Positions 20,796 through 33,524 of a stretch of DNA of 64,000 bases are shown piece after piece. Below the pieces are notes generated by a model. It ran no database searches. It was not told where the DNA came from and was given only the letters and a program-made list of their open reading frames with translations. Source of the stretch: Xenopus tropicalis (taxonomy: Eukaryota; Chordata; Amphibia; Anura; Pipidae); NCBI RefSeq assembly GCF_000004195.4, contig NC_030680.2, positions 151,792,975 to 151,856,974 of the forward strand, given 5' to 3'. Every line of letters starts with the position of its first letter. The first letter of the stretch is position 1. The position numbers were made by a program, and so were the translations under genes.

Positions 20796-21530
20796 ATAAA
20801 CAATGACAGTTACTGGAAGATCTAACTGCCCCCCCGTATAGCCCAGACTGGGGGGCCCCTGCCTAAATGGAAAAGTGAAATGCAGGTTTGTGCGTCCCGA
20901 AGGCCCCTCTCGTATCTGCTCCGACTTGCACAGACTTTTATTAGAACAGTAAATCACCCCCGAGTGATGGCCGTGCCCCCAAGTCTTTCTGACATTTGAT
21001 TTAATGGAGAATTGAAGGAACAGTATATAAAGCACAGGTGATAAAATATCACACCCGCCCCCCCCGGTACATGCACATAGGGAGCGGGGCAGCTGGGCGC
21101 CGGGGGGGGGAATAACCACCACGTCCTTTTTTTTCGCTCATTTTTTAATTAGAACGAGCAGTGTGCACCCCATGTGTTATATTCCCTCATTTATAAAATA
21201 TGGGGCAAATTAACCTGCAGCTGCACCGCCGCGCCGGGGACTCCTCTAGCGCAATGGGGGCACCGCAGCGGCGTATTAAAGGGGAACCAAACCCTACTGA
21301 CACACTGGGCAGCTCTCTAGCAAGTGAGCGCCACTGCCCTATCAGCTGCTGAGCAGTCTCTCCGTGGAACTGGGGCATTTTCTGCTCTCAGTTATTCATA
21401 TTACAGGGAGCTGCCATACTGTACTTGGTCAGAACAATTAGTTAGAGCCAAGTCACAGGGGTAATGGGATAGCGCCCTCCACTGACCAACTGTCATATCA
21501 ACCAATAGAAAGCTCCTCAGGTATACCCAG
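20796..21530. other. Single-copy-like spacer
   Basis: No gene recognised. The part at about 20870-21010 is free of simple repeats and might be conserved non-coding DNA. Confidence 0.35.
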
Positions 21531-22625
21531 CATAGGGATTCCCCTGTACTAAGCACAATTCAGCAGGAACAGCCCCCTAAGTTTGCCCATAGCCTGTACA
21601 GAGAGATACCATAAACTATGGCACATAGGGATTCCCCTGTACTAAGCACAATTCAGCAGGAACAGCCCCCTAAGTTTGCCCATAGCCTGTACAGAGAGAT
21701 ACCATAAAACTATGGCACATAGGGATTCCCCTGTACTAAGCACAATTCAGCAGGAACAGCCCCCTAAGTTTGCCCATAGCCTGTACAGAGAGATACCATA
21801 AAACTATGGCACATAGGGATTCCCCTGTACTAAGCACAATTCAGCAGGAACAGCCCCCTAAGTTTGCCCATAGCCTGTACAGAGAGATACCATAAAACTA
21901 TGGCACATAGGGATTCCCCTGTACTAAGCACAATTCAGCAGGAACAGCCTCCTAAGTTTGCTCATAGCCTGTACAGAGAGATACCATAAAACTATGGCAC
22001 ATAGGGATTCCCCTGTACTAAGCACAATTCAGCAGGAACAGCCCCCTAAGTTTGCTCATAGCCTGTACAGAGAGATACCATAAAACTATGGCACATAGGG
22101 ATTCCCCTGTACTAAGCACAATTCAGCAGGAACAGCCCCCTAAGTTTGCTCATAGCCTGTACAGAGAGATACCATAAAAGTATGGCACATAGGGATTCCC
22201 CTGTACTAAGCACAATTCAGCAGGAACAGCCCCCTAAGTTTGCCCATAGCCTGTACAGAGAGATACCATAAAACTATGGCACATAGGGATTCCCCTGTAC
22301 TAAGCACAATTCAGCAGGAACAGCCCCCTAAGTTTGCTCATAGCCTGTACAGAGAGATACCATAAAACTATGGCACATAGGGATTCCCCTGTACTAAGCA
22401 CAATTCAGCAGGAACAGCCCCCTAAGTTTGCTCATAGCCTGTACAGAGAGATACCATAAAAGTATGGCACATAGGGATTCCCCTGTACTAAGCACAATTC
22501 AGCAGGAACAGCCCCCTAAGTTTGCCCATAGCCTGTACAGAGAGATACCATAAAACTATGGCACATAGGGATTCCCCTGTACTAAGCATAATTCAGCAGG
22601 AACAGCCCCCTAAGTTTGCTCATAG
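21531..22625 (+). repeat. 94-bp minisatellite, array A, about 11.6 copies
   Basis: Units begin CATAGGGATTCCCCTGTACT and end AGATACCATAAAACTATGG, with unit starts at 21623, 21717 and 21811 (94 bp). Variants alternate TTTGCCCATAG and TTTGCTCATAG. The array breaks off inside a unit at CATAG and is followed at once by the 103-bp array. Confidence 0.95.
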
Positions 22626-22626
22626 A

Positions 22627-23013
22627 CACTAGGTAGGTACCTAATATATAGGGACAGAGACAGGGGAAAGTGTTGGAAGGGTTACTGCCTGCCCTGCTCT
22701 CATTTCCCTACAGAAATAGGGGTTGGTAGCACTAGGTAGGTACCTAATATATAGGGGCAGAGACAGGGGAAAGTGTTGGAAGGGTTACTGCCTGCCCTGC
22801 TCTCATTTCCCTACAGAAATAGGGGTTGGTAGCACTAGGTAGGTACCTAATATATAGGGACAGAGACAGGGGAAAGTGTTGGAAGGGTTACTGCCTGCCC
22901 TGCTCTCATTTCCCTACAGAAATAGGGGTTGGTAGCACTAGGTAGGTACCTAATATATAGGGGCAGAGACAGGGGAAAGTGTTGGGAGGGTTACTGCCTG
23001 CCCTGCTCTCATT
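22627..23013 (+). repeat. 103-bp minisatellite, array B (plus), about 3.8 copies
   Basis: Same unit and orientation as 14131-15848. It starts in mid-unit (CACTAGGTAGGTACC) right after the 94-bp array and ends at CTGCTCTCATT near 23013, where single-copy sequence resumes. Confidence 0.95.
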
Positions 23014-23759
23014 GAGGATATGGGGGGAGATACCTGCGGAGCTGGAGGGGGTGCAGGGGAAATGTTTGGCCCCTTTCCCAGTCACTAGTGGGCGCCATAC
23101 TGTATAAAGGCCCAGGGCAGGAGATTCTATAAATAAAACCCTGTACAGAAGCCAAAATGTATTTTACCCACAGCTGGGGGGCTACAAATTTTTCCCTACA
23201 ACTACTCCCCCCCCCCCGAGTTCTCTCTCACTGCCCCATCACCCCCAATCCGCCGTTGCCACTCTGGCCCCCATTAGCCGGCGGATGGATCCTACGGCAG
23301 GAACCCTAAGCCGCCCCGTTAGACTAATTGAGCATTAATGTGCCGCGTCTCCGCCGCTGCCAAGATTCAGTAGAAACACGGGGGGGGGGGGGGGATAGTT
23401 TTCGGGGGGCCACAGAGCGGTGTTTAGATTAGGAGCTAATGCAGCCGACGCTGCCTGACATGTTGATACAACTGATGGTGGAAGAATTGGCCGGAGTCAC
23501 GGGGGCGCCCAAGCCCAAACGCCCAACATCTGCATTAAGAGGCTCATTCTGTTAAACACAGCGAGTAAAATATTAATGGTACGTGTAAACAGCAGCGCTG
23601 CCTCTGACAGCCATTTACATCTCCAGCGCCCCGGCCGCGCCGCGTTATTCATTGGCCGGAACGTTCCGCCGCCGCCGCTCGCCAGGTACTCGGGTTTCTC
23701 GCCTTTCTGTTTCTAAAAGAACAGGTTGGAAAGGCGTCAAAGTGCGGATGGGGGTCTGT
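23014..23759. other. Single-copy-like spacer, candidate conserved non-coding DNA
   Basis: About 23400-23650 is non-repetitive with AT- and homeobox-like words (for example AAATATTAATGG) and no coding frame of note. A G-run of about 14 lies at 23381-23394. No gene is seen. Confidence 0.35.
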
Positions 23760-23763
23760 TTAA

Positions 23764-24194
23764 AGGGGAGGTTAGAATGGCCTATTCCTAGCAACTTTGC
23801 AATTGGTCTCCATTATTTATTTATTATAGTTTTTGAATTATTTCCCTTCTTCTTCTGACTCTTTGCAGCTTTCAAATGGGGGTCACTGACCCCGGCAGCC
23901 AAACCCTATTGCTCTGTGAGGCTCCAGTTTTATTGTTATTGTTACTTTTTATTCCTTATCTTTCTATTCAGCCCCTCCCCTATTCATATTCCTTTCTCTC
24001 ATTCAAACCACTGCCTGGTTGCTAGGTTAAATAAGACCCTAGCAACCAGACAGCTGCTAAATAACTAATGGAGAGCTGCTAAACAAAAAGCTAAATAACC
24101 AAAAAACCACAAATAATAAAAAATGAAAACCAATTACAAATTGTCTCTGAATACCAAAGTCTACATCATATCAATTTTATGGTGAACTGCCCCT
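23764..24194 (+). mobile_element. Complete T2-type (Kolobok) MITE
   Basis: The element begins AGGGGAGGTTAGAATGG and ends TGAACTGCCCCT. TTAA target duplications flank it at 23760-23763 and 24195-24198. Both ends fit the TTAA-AGGRR rule of Xenopus T2 MITEs. Inside are TTTGCAGCTTTCAAATGGGG, GGTCACTGACCCCGGCAG and CAAATTGTCTCTGAATACC. It serves as the reference for the broken copies at 2592, 5026, 5515, 24202 and 44221. Confidence 0.8.
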
Positions 24195-24201
24195 TTAAAT
24201 T

Positions 24202-24597
24202 AACCCTTTAGTATGATGTAGACAATGATATTCTGAGACAATTTGCAATTTGTTCTAATTTTTTATTATTTGTAGTTTTCCAGGTTATTTTGTTTTTTGT
24301 TTAGCAGCTCTCCAGTTTGGAATTTTAGCAGCTCTCTGGTTGCTAGGGTATGTTTACCTTAGTAACCGGTAGTTGAATGAGAAACTGGAATATGGATAGG
24401 AGGAGACAAGTAATAAAAAGTAACAAAAGTAATAAAATTATAAGCTTTGTAGGTTTGTAGCTACCGGGGTCAGTGACCCCCTTTCGATGTTGAGAAGAGG
24501 AAGGAGAATAATAGCAAAACTATAAAAAAATAAATAATAAAGACCAACTGCAAAGTTGCTAGGAATAGGGCATTCTGTAACGTATTAAAGTTACCCT
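24202..24597 (-). mobile_element. T2-type MITE, minus orientation, tail to tail with the previous copy
   Basis: On the minus strand the copy begins TTAAAGGGTAACTTTAATAC and follows the family through CTATTCCTAGCAACTTTGCA to GTCTACATCATACTAAAGGG. It is missing about 20 bp at the 3' end. It adjoins the plus copy after a few bases, forming a large imperfect inverted repeat of about 840 bp. Confidence 0.75.
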
Positions 24598-24605
24598 TTA
24601 ATGGT

Positions 24606-25329
24606 AACAGCGCTACGGGCGTGGGACCCCGTGCCAGACCCCTCCCAGCGAATAGGAGCGACTGTGCCCCCCCCCGCACTCTAATGCCACTAATTTCATC
24701 CCGCGCTCGGTGCCAACAGTAAATAAAAGCGCAGCGGCCGTCACTTCACTCATTGAGTCGCCGCGAGTAATCAAACGGTAATCTCTCCTTTATGGGTGTC
24801 GGTGTTTATACAAAGCGCTAAATAGGTGTCGAACGAGGGGAAAAAAATCAGCTTTAAAAAAGCGCAGCGACCGGGGAAAGTCGTTTATCATTCGCCTAAA
24901 TGGAAAAAAGCTGAAATCCGTCTCGTGTCAAATCAAATGTTTCCCCGAGGATTGGGGGGGGGGGGGTAAGTCAGACGCGGCGCTCAGCGAGGGGCCCGGG
25001 AACCACTGCCTTCATGGAAAGTTCCATTAAAGTCTATGGATAAACAAGGTCAGGGTTCCGCCGATATGGTAGCCCCCGCGCTGCGCTAATGGACTCGCCC
25101 GTTACGGGTTGGCGCTAATGTACATATTACTGAGCCCCCCCCCGCGGGTTCCCTTCAGATTTGCCTCCTTATATAAATCAGGGGCTCATTTACTAAATGC
25201 ATCAGGGAGGGGTTTCCTTGTGCAGTTCTCTCATTGGGGCGTGCCGCTGTCAGTCAAAGCCGAGCACCAATCACAACCTCAGCCTGGGAGGATGTCCCGC
25301 CCCCTGACGCACTCGCTGCATACACATCC
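24606..25329. other. Single-copy-like spacer
   Basis: CG-containing, non-repetitive DNA with a G-run at 24953-24966. No gene or known repeat is seen; part of 24700-24940 might be conserved non-coding DNA. Confidence 0.35.
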
Positions 25330-28300
25330 CTGTAACTCCCCTTCCTTGTACCTATCTAATGTATCTGCCAGTACCACTGATTCAGGGGGGGGATCCCACA
25401 ACTTCCCAGCCCCCCTGTAACTCCCCTTCCTTGTACCTATCTAATGTATCTGCCAGTACCACTGATTCAGGGGGGGGTCCCACAACTTCCCAGCCCCCCT
25501 GTAACTCCCCTTCCTTGTACCTATCTAATGTATCTGCCAGTACCACTGATTCAGGGGGGGGATCCCACAACTTCCCAGCCCCCCTGTAACTCCCCTTCCT
25601 TGTACCTATCTAATGTATCTGCCAGTACCACTGATTCAGGGGGGGGATCCCACAACTTCCCAGCCCCCCTGTAACTCCCCTTCCTTGTACCTATCTAATG
25701 TATCTGCCAGTACCACTGATTCAGGGGGGGGGGGGATCCCACAACTTCCCAGCCCCCCCTGTAACTCCCCTTCCTTGTACCTATCTAATGTATCTGCCAG
25801 TACCACTGATTCAGGGGGGGTCCCACAACTTCCCAGCCCCCCTGTAACTCCCCTTCCTTGTACCTATCTAATGTATCTGCCAGTACCACTGATTCAGGGG
25901 GGGGATCCCACAACTTCCAGCCCCCCCTGTAACTCCCCTTCCTTGTACCTATCTAATGTATCTGCCAGTACCACTGATTCAGGGGGGGGGGGATCCCACA
26001 ACTTCCCAGCCCCCCCTGTAACTCCCCTTCCTTGTACCTATCTAATGTATCTGCCAGTACCACTGATTCAGGGGGGGGATCCCACAACTTCCCAGCCCCC
26101 CTGTAACTCCCCTTCCTTGTACCTATCTAATGTATCTGCCAGTACCACTGATTCAGGGGGGGGATCCCACAACTTCCCAGCCCCCCCTGTAACTCCCCTT
26201 CCTTGTACCTATCTAATGTATCTGCCAGTACCCACTGATTCAGGGGGGGTCCCACAACTTCCCAGCCCCCCCTGTAACTCCCCTTCCTTGTACCTATCTA
26301 ATGTATCTGCCAGTACCACTGATTCAGGGGGGGGATCCCACAACTTCCCAGCCCCCCTGTAACTCCCCTTCCTTGTACCTATCTAATGTATCTGCCAGTA
26401 CCACTGATTCAGGGGGGGGATCCCACAACTTCCCAGCCCCCCCTGTAACTCCCCTTCCTTGTACCTATCTAATGTATCTGCCAGTACCACTGATTCAGGG
26501 GGGGATCCCACAACTTCCCAGCCCCCCTGTAACTCCCCTTCCTTGTACCTATCTAATGTATCTGCCAGTACCACTGATTCAGGGGGGGGTCCCACAACTT
26601 CCCAGCCCCCCCTGTAACTCCCTTCCTTGTACCTATCTAATGTATCTGCCAGTACCACTGATTCAGGGGGGGGGGATCCCACAACTTCCCAGCCCCCCTG
26701 TAACTCCCCTTCCTTGTACCTATCTAATGTATCTGCCAGTACCACTGATTCAGGGGGGGGGATCCCACAACTTCCCAGCCCCCCCTGTAACTCCCCTTCC
26801 TTGTACCTATCTAATGTATCTGCCAGTACCACTGATTCAGGGGGGGGATCCCACAACTTCCCAGCCCCCCCTGTAACTCCCCTTCCTTGTACCTATCTAA
26901 TGTATCTGCCAGTACCACTGATTCAGGGGGGGGGATCCCACAACTTCCCAGCCCCCCCTGTAACTCCCCTTCCTTGTACCTATCTAATGTATCTGCCAGT
27001 ACCACTGATTCAGGGGGGGGATCCCACAACTTCCCAGCCCCCCCTGTAACTCCCCTTCCTTGTACCTATCTAATGTATCTGCCAGTACCACTGATTCAGG
27101 GGGGGGATCCCACAACTTCCCAGCCCCCCCTGTAACCCCCCTTCCTTGTACCTATCTAATGTATCTGCCAGTACCACTGATTCAGGGGGGGGTCCCACAA
27201 CTTCCCAGCCCCCCTGTAACTCCCCTTCCTTGTACCTATCTAATGTATCTGCCAGTACCACTGATTCAGGGGGGGGGGGATCCCACAACTTCCCAGCCCC
27301 CTGTAACTCCCCTTCCTTGTACCTATCTAATGTATCTGCCAGTACCACTGATTCAGGGGGGGGGGGATCCCACAACTTCCCAGCCCCCCTGTAACTCCCC
27401 TTCCTTGTACCTATCTAATGTATCTGCCAGTACCACTGATTCAGGGGGGGGATCCCACAACTTCCCAGCCCCCCTGTAACTCCCCTTCCTTGTACCTATC
27501 TAATGTATCTGCCAGTACCACTGATTCAGGGGGGGGGATCCCACAACTTCCAGCCCCCCTGTAACTCCCCTTCCTTGTACCTATCTAATGTATCTGCCAG
27601 TACCACTGATTCAGGGGGGCACAACTTCCCAGCCCCCCCTGTAACTCCCCTTCCTTGTACCTATCTAATGTATCTGCCAGTACCACTGATTCAGGGGGGG
27701 GGGATCCCACAACTTCCCAGCCCCCCCTGTAACTCCCCTTCCTTGTACCTATCTAATGTATCTGCCAGTACCACTGATTCAGGGGGGGGGATCCCACAAC
27801 TTCCCAGCCCCCCTGTAACTCCCCTTCCTTGTACCTATCTAATGTATCTGCCAGTACCACTGATTCAGGGGGGGGGATCCCACAACTTCCCAGCCCCCCC
27901 CTGTAACTCCCCTTCCTTGTACCTATCTAATGTATCTGCCAGTACCACTGATTCAGGGGGGGGGGATCCCACAACTTCCCAGCCCCCCTGTAACTCCCCT
28001 TCCTTGTACCTATCTAATGTATCTGCCAGTACCACTGATTCAGGGGGGGGGGATCCCACAACTTCCCAGCCCCCCTGTAACTCCCCTTCCTTGTACCTAT
28101 CTAATGTATCTGCCAGTACCACTGATTCAGGGGGGGGATCCCACAACTTCCCAGCCCCCCTGTAACTCCCCTTCCTTGTACCTATCTAATGTATCTGCCA
28201 GTACCCACTGATTCAGGGGGGGGGTCCCACAACTTCCCAGCCCCCCCCTGTAACTCCCCTTCCTTGTACCTATCTAATGTATCTGCCAGTACCACTGATT

Positions 28301-31300
28301 CAGGGGGGGGGTCCCACAACTTCCCAGCCCCCCCTGTAACTCCCCTTCCTTGTACCTATCTAATGTATCTGCCAGTACCACTGATTCAGGGGGGGGGGGG
28401 TCCCACAACTTCCCAGCCCCCCCTGTAACTCCCCTTCCTTGTACCTATCTAATGTATCTGCCAGTACCACTGATTCAGGGGGGGGGGTCCCACAACTTCC
28501 CAGCCCCCCCTGTAACTCCCCTTCCTTGTACCTATCTAATGTATCTGCCAGTACCACTGATTCAGGGGGGGGTCCCACAACTTCCCAGCCCCCCCTGTAA
28601 CTCCCCTTCCTTGTACCTATCTAATGTATCTGCCAGTACCACTGATTCAGGGGGGGGATCCCACAACTTCCCAGCCCCCCTGTAACTCCCCTTCCTTGTA
28701 CCTATCTAATGTATCTGCCAGTACCACTGATTCAGGGGGGGGGGATCCCACAACTTCCCAGCCCCCCTGTAACTCCCCTTCCTTGTACCTATCTAATGTA
28801 TCTGCCAGTACCACTGATTCAGGGGGGGTCCCACAACTTCCCAGCCCCCCCTGTAACTCCCCTTCCTTGTACCTATCTAATGTATCTGCCAGTACCACTG
28901 ATTCAGGGGGGGGTCCCACAACTTCCCAGCCCCCCCTGTAACTCCCCTTCCTTGTACCTATCTAATGTATCTGCCAGTACCACTGATTCAGGGGGGGGGG
29001 GTCCCACAACTTCCCAGCCCCCCCTGTAACTCCCCTTCCTTGTACCTATCTAATGTATCTGCCAGTACCACTGATTCAGGGGGGGGGGGTCCCACAACTT
29101 CCCAGCCCCCCCTGTAACTCCCCTTCCTTGTACCTATCTAATGTATCTGCCAGTACCACTGATTCAGGGGGGGGGGTCCCACAACTTCCCAGCCCCCCCT
29201 GTAACTCCCCTTCCTTGTACCTATCTAATGTATCTGCCAGTACCACTGATTCAGGGGGGGTCCCACAACTTCCCAGCCCCCCCTGTAACTCCCCTTCCTT
29301 GTACCTATCTAATGTATCTGCCAGTACCACTGATTCAGGGGGGGGGGGATCCCACAACTTCCCAGCCCCCCTGTAACTCCCCTTCCTTGTACCTATCTAA
29401 TGTATCTGCCAGTACCACTGATTCAGGGGGGGGATCCCACAACTTCCCAGCCCCCCCTGTAACTCCCCTTCCTTGTACCTATCTAATGTATCTGCCAGTA
29501 CCACTGATTCAGGGGGGGGATCCCACAACTTCCCAGCCCCCTGTAACTCCCCTTCCTTGTACCTATCTAATGTATCTGCCAGTACCACTGATTCAGGGGG
29601 GGGGATCCCACAACTTCCCAGCCCCCCTGTAACTCCCCTTCCTTGTACCTATCTAATGTATCTGCCAGTACCACTGATTCGGGGGGGGGGGGATCCCACA
29701 ACTTCCCAGCCCCCCCTGTAACTCCCCTTCCTTGTACCTATCTAATGTATCTGCCAGTACCACTGATTCAGGGGGGGGATCCCACAACTTCCCAGCCCCC
29801 CCTGTAACTCCCCTTCCTTGTACCTATCTAATGTATCTGCCAGTACCACTGATTCAGGGGGGGGGGATCCCACAACTTCCCAGCCCCCCTGTAACTCCCC
29901 TTCCTTGTACCTATCTAATGTATCTGCCAGTACCACTGATTCAGGGGGGGGATCCCACAACTTCCCAGCCCCCCCCTGTAACTCCCCTTCCTTGTACCTA
30001 TCTAATGTATCTGCCAGTACCACTGATTCAGGGGGGGGGGGATCCCACAACTTCCCAGCCCCCCTGTAACTCCCCTTCCTTGTACCTATCTAATGTATCT
30101 GCCAGTACCACTGATTCAGGGGGGGGGGGATCCCACAACTTCCCAGCCCCCCTGTAACTCCCCTTCCTTGTACCTATCTAATGTATCTGCCAGTACCACT
30201 GATTCGGGGGGGGGGGATCCCACAACTTCCCAGCCCCCCTGTAACTCCCCTTCCTTGTACCTATCTAATGTATCTGCCAGTACCACTGATTCAGGGGGGG
30301 GGTCCACAACTTCCCAGCCCCCCTGTAACTCCCCTTCCTTGTACCTATCTAATGTATCTGCCAGTACCACTGATTCAGGGGGGGGGGATCCCACAACTTC
30401 CCAGCCCCCCTGTAACTCCCCTTCCTTGTACCTATCTAATGTATCTGCCAGTACCACTGATTCAGGGGGGGGGGGATCCCACAACTTCCCAGCCCCCCTG
30501 TAACTCCCCTTCCTTGTACCTATCTAATGTATCTGCCAGTACCACTGATTCGGGGGGGGGGGATCCCGCAACTTCCCAGCCCCCCTGTAACTCCCCTTCC
30601 TTGTACCTATCTAATGTATCTGCCAGTACCACTGATTCGGGGGGGGGGATCCCGCAACTTCCCAGCCCCCCTGTAACTCCCCTTCCTTGTACCTATCTAA
30701 TGTATCTGCCAGTACCACTGATTCAGGGGGGGGATCCCACAACTTCCCAGCCCCCCCTGTAACTCCCCTTCCTTGTACCTATCTAATGTATCTGCCAGTA
30801 CCACTGATTCGGGGGGGGGGATCCCGCAACTTCCCAGCCCCCCTGTAACTCCCCTTCCTTGTACCTATCTAATGTATCTGCCAGTACCACTGATTCAGGG
30901 GGGGGATCCCACAACTTCCCAGCCCCCCCTGTAACTCCCCTTCCTTGTACCTATCTAATGTATCTGCCAGTACCACTGATTCAGGGGGGGGGGGATCCCA
31001 CAACTTCCCAGCCCCCCTGTAACTCCCCTTCCTTGTACCTATCTAATGTATCTGCCAGTACCACTGATTCAGGGGGGGGATCCCACAACTTCCCAGCCCC
31101 CCCTGTAACTCCCCTTCCTTGTACCTATCTAATGTATCTGCCAGTACCACTGATTCAGGGGGGGGGGGATCCCACAACTTCCCAGCCCCCCTGTAACTCC
31201 CCTTCCTTGTACCTATCTAATGTATCTGCCAGTACCACTGATTCGGGGGGGCGGATCCCACAACTTCCCAGCCCCCCTGTAACTCCCCTTCCTTGTACCT

Positions 31301-31694
31301 ATCTAATGTATCTGCCAGTACCACTGATTCAGGGGGGGGGGGGATCCCACAACTTCCCAGCCCCCCTGTAACTCCCCTTCCTTGTACCTATCTAATGTAT
31401 CTGCCAGTACCACTGATTCAGGGGGGGGGGGATCCCACAACTTCCCAGCCCCCCTGTAACTCCCCTTCCTTGTACCTATCTAATGTATCTGCCAGTACCA
31501 CTGATTCAGGGGGGGGGGGTCCCACAACTTCCCAGCCCCCCCTGTAACTCCCCTTCCTTGTACCTATCTAATGTATCTGCCAGTACCACTGATTCAGGGG
31601 GGGGGGGGATCCCACAACTTCCCAGCCCCCCCTGTAACCCCCCCTTCTTTGTACCTATCTAATGTATCTGCCAGTACCACTGATTCGGGGGGGG
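25330..31694 (+). repeat. ~86-bp minisatellite with a variable G-run, about 74 copies (6.4 kb)
   Basis: Each unit reads CTGTAACTCCCCTTCCTTGT, ACCTATCTAATGTATCTGCC, AGTACCACTGATTCAG, a G-run of about 6 to 12, ATCCCACAACTTCCCAGC and a C-run of 5 to 8. Point variation between units is low, while G- and C-run lengths vary widely. Some units have GTCCC in place of GATCCC. From about 29670 on, some units have TTCGGGG instead of TTCAGGG. The many 60-250 residue frames are artefacts of repetition and change frame whenever the G-run length changes. Confidence 0.97.
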
Positions 31695-32261
31695 TACAGG
31701 GGCAGAAAGTAAAAGGACTACATGCCCATACTGCTGTCTGCACTGCGGTTTCCAAGGGGTTAACAGACATGCAAATTGAATTTTAACTCTATTTATTTAT
31801 TTTGCTCGGAGGCTATATTTAGCAGCCCCCCCGTTATGGGCAGAACGTTACTTTATAAGATCCGAGTGACATTGGCCAGACCCGGTCGCTGTTACTGCTC
31901 CAAACCCGCCGAGCTCAGCGCAACACTTGGATCAGATCCTTACTATATATTTCTGCCCCCAGTTTACAGAACAACACAGAGACTGGAAACTAAAAGCCGA
32001 CAGAGAGGCCAGAGAGCTGACAGAGAGGCCGACACCTTGTATAATTTGAAAAATGATGTGACTTTTGGGTAAACAGGGACATTCTATAAACTAGGTGTTC
32101 CCATTCATTAGGAAATTCAGCGTATGGCGTGAGTAATGGGAAATAGGCCGGGTACTCACCCAGGGAATTATCCGCCGAATATTCCGCCTGTTCTACCCAA
32201 TCTGTTAGTAATTATAATGCGCAATTATGGTATTTATATCATTAGCATCTCTTTAGTATGC
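31695..32261. other. Single-copy-like spacer
   Basis: No gene recognised. The sequence is mixed, with a short direct repeat GACAGAGAGGCC near 31998-32030. Confidence 0.35.
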
Positions 32262-33524
32262 AAGCCTCATGCCTTTATATGGGCACCTCTAATATCCTTA
32301 TCATTTACAGTAGGGGGTACATTACCCCTTATAATACATGAGTGATACTCAGAGTTCCCTGTATAACTCAGCCTGCAGCCTTGTGCCTTTATATGGGGGG
32401 CACAGAACCCCTCAGTGACTGCTAATATCCTTATCATTTACAGTAGGGGGTACATTATCCCTTATAATACATGAGTGATACTCAGAGTTCCCTGTATAAC
32501 TCAGCCTGCAGCCTTGTGCCTTTATATGGGGGGCACAGAACCCCTCAGTGACTGCTAATATCCTTATCATTTACAGTAGGGGGTACATTATCCCTTATAA
32601 TACATGAGTGATACTCAGAGTTCCCTGTATAACTCAGCCTGCAGCCTTGTGCCTTTATATGGGGGGCACAGAACCCCTCAGTGACTGCTAATATCCTTAT
32701 CATTTACAGTAGGGGGTACATTATCCCTTATAATACATGAGTGATACTCAGAGTTCCCTGTATAACTCAGCCTGCAGCCTTGTGCCTTTATATGGGCACA
32801 GAACCCCTCAGTGACTGCTAATATCCTTATCATTTACAGTAGGGGGTACATTATCCCTTATAATACATGAGTGATACTCAGAGTTCCCTGTATAACTCAG
32901 CCTGCAGCCTTGTGCCTTTATATGGGGGGCACAGAACCCCTCAGTGACTGCTAATATCCTTATCATTTACAGTAGGGGGTACATTATCCTTATAATACAT
33001 GAGTGATACTCAGAGTTCCCTGTATAACTCAGCCTGCAGCCTTGTGCCTTTATATGGGGGGCACAGAACCCCTCAGTGACTGCTAATATCCTTATCATTT
33101 ACAGTAGGGGGTACATTATCCCTTATAATACATGAGTGATACTCAGAGTTCCCTGTATAACTCAGCCTGCAGCCTTGTGCCTTTATATGGGGGGCACAGA
33201 ACCCCTCAGTGACTGCTAATATCCTTATCATTTACAGTAGGGGGTACATTATCCCTTATAATACATGAGTGATACTCAGAGTTCCCTGTATAACTCAGCC
33301 TGCAGCCTTGTGCCTTTATATGGGGGGCACAGAACCCCTCAGTGACTGCTAATATCCTTATCATTTACAGTAGGGGGTACATTATCCCTTATAATACATG
33401 AGTGATACTCAGAGTTCCCTGTATAACTCAGCCTGCAGCCTTGTGCCTTTATATGGGGGGCACAGAACCCCTCAGTGACTGCTAATATCCTTATCATTTA
33501 CAGTAGGGGGTACATTATCCTTAT
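32262..33524 (+). repeat. 133-bp minisatellite, array A, about 9.5 copies
   Basis: Units contain TAATATCCTTATCATTTACA, GTAGGGGGTACATTATCCCT, TATAATACATGAGTGATACT and CAGCCTGCAGCCTTGTGCCT. Unit starts at 32290, 32423 and 32556 give 133 bp. The first unit is diverged, as expected for an edge. The same family recurs at 44795-45247. Confidence 0.95.

Noticed and set aside
25330..31694. Many frames of 60-250 residues on both strands
   Set aside because: All are translations of the ~86-bp unit, with frame changes at the variable G-run. Not coding.
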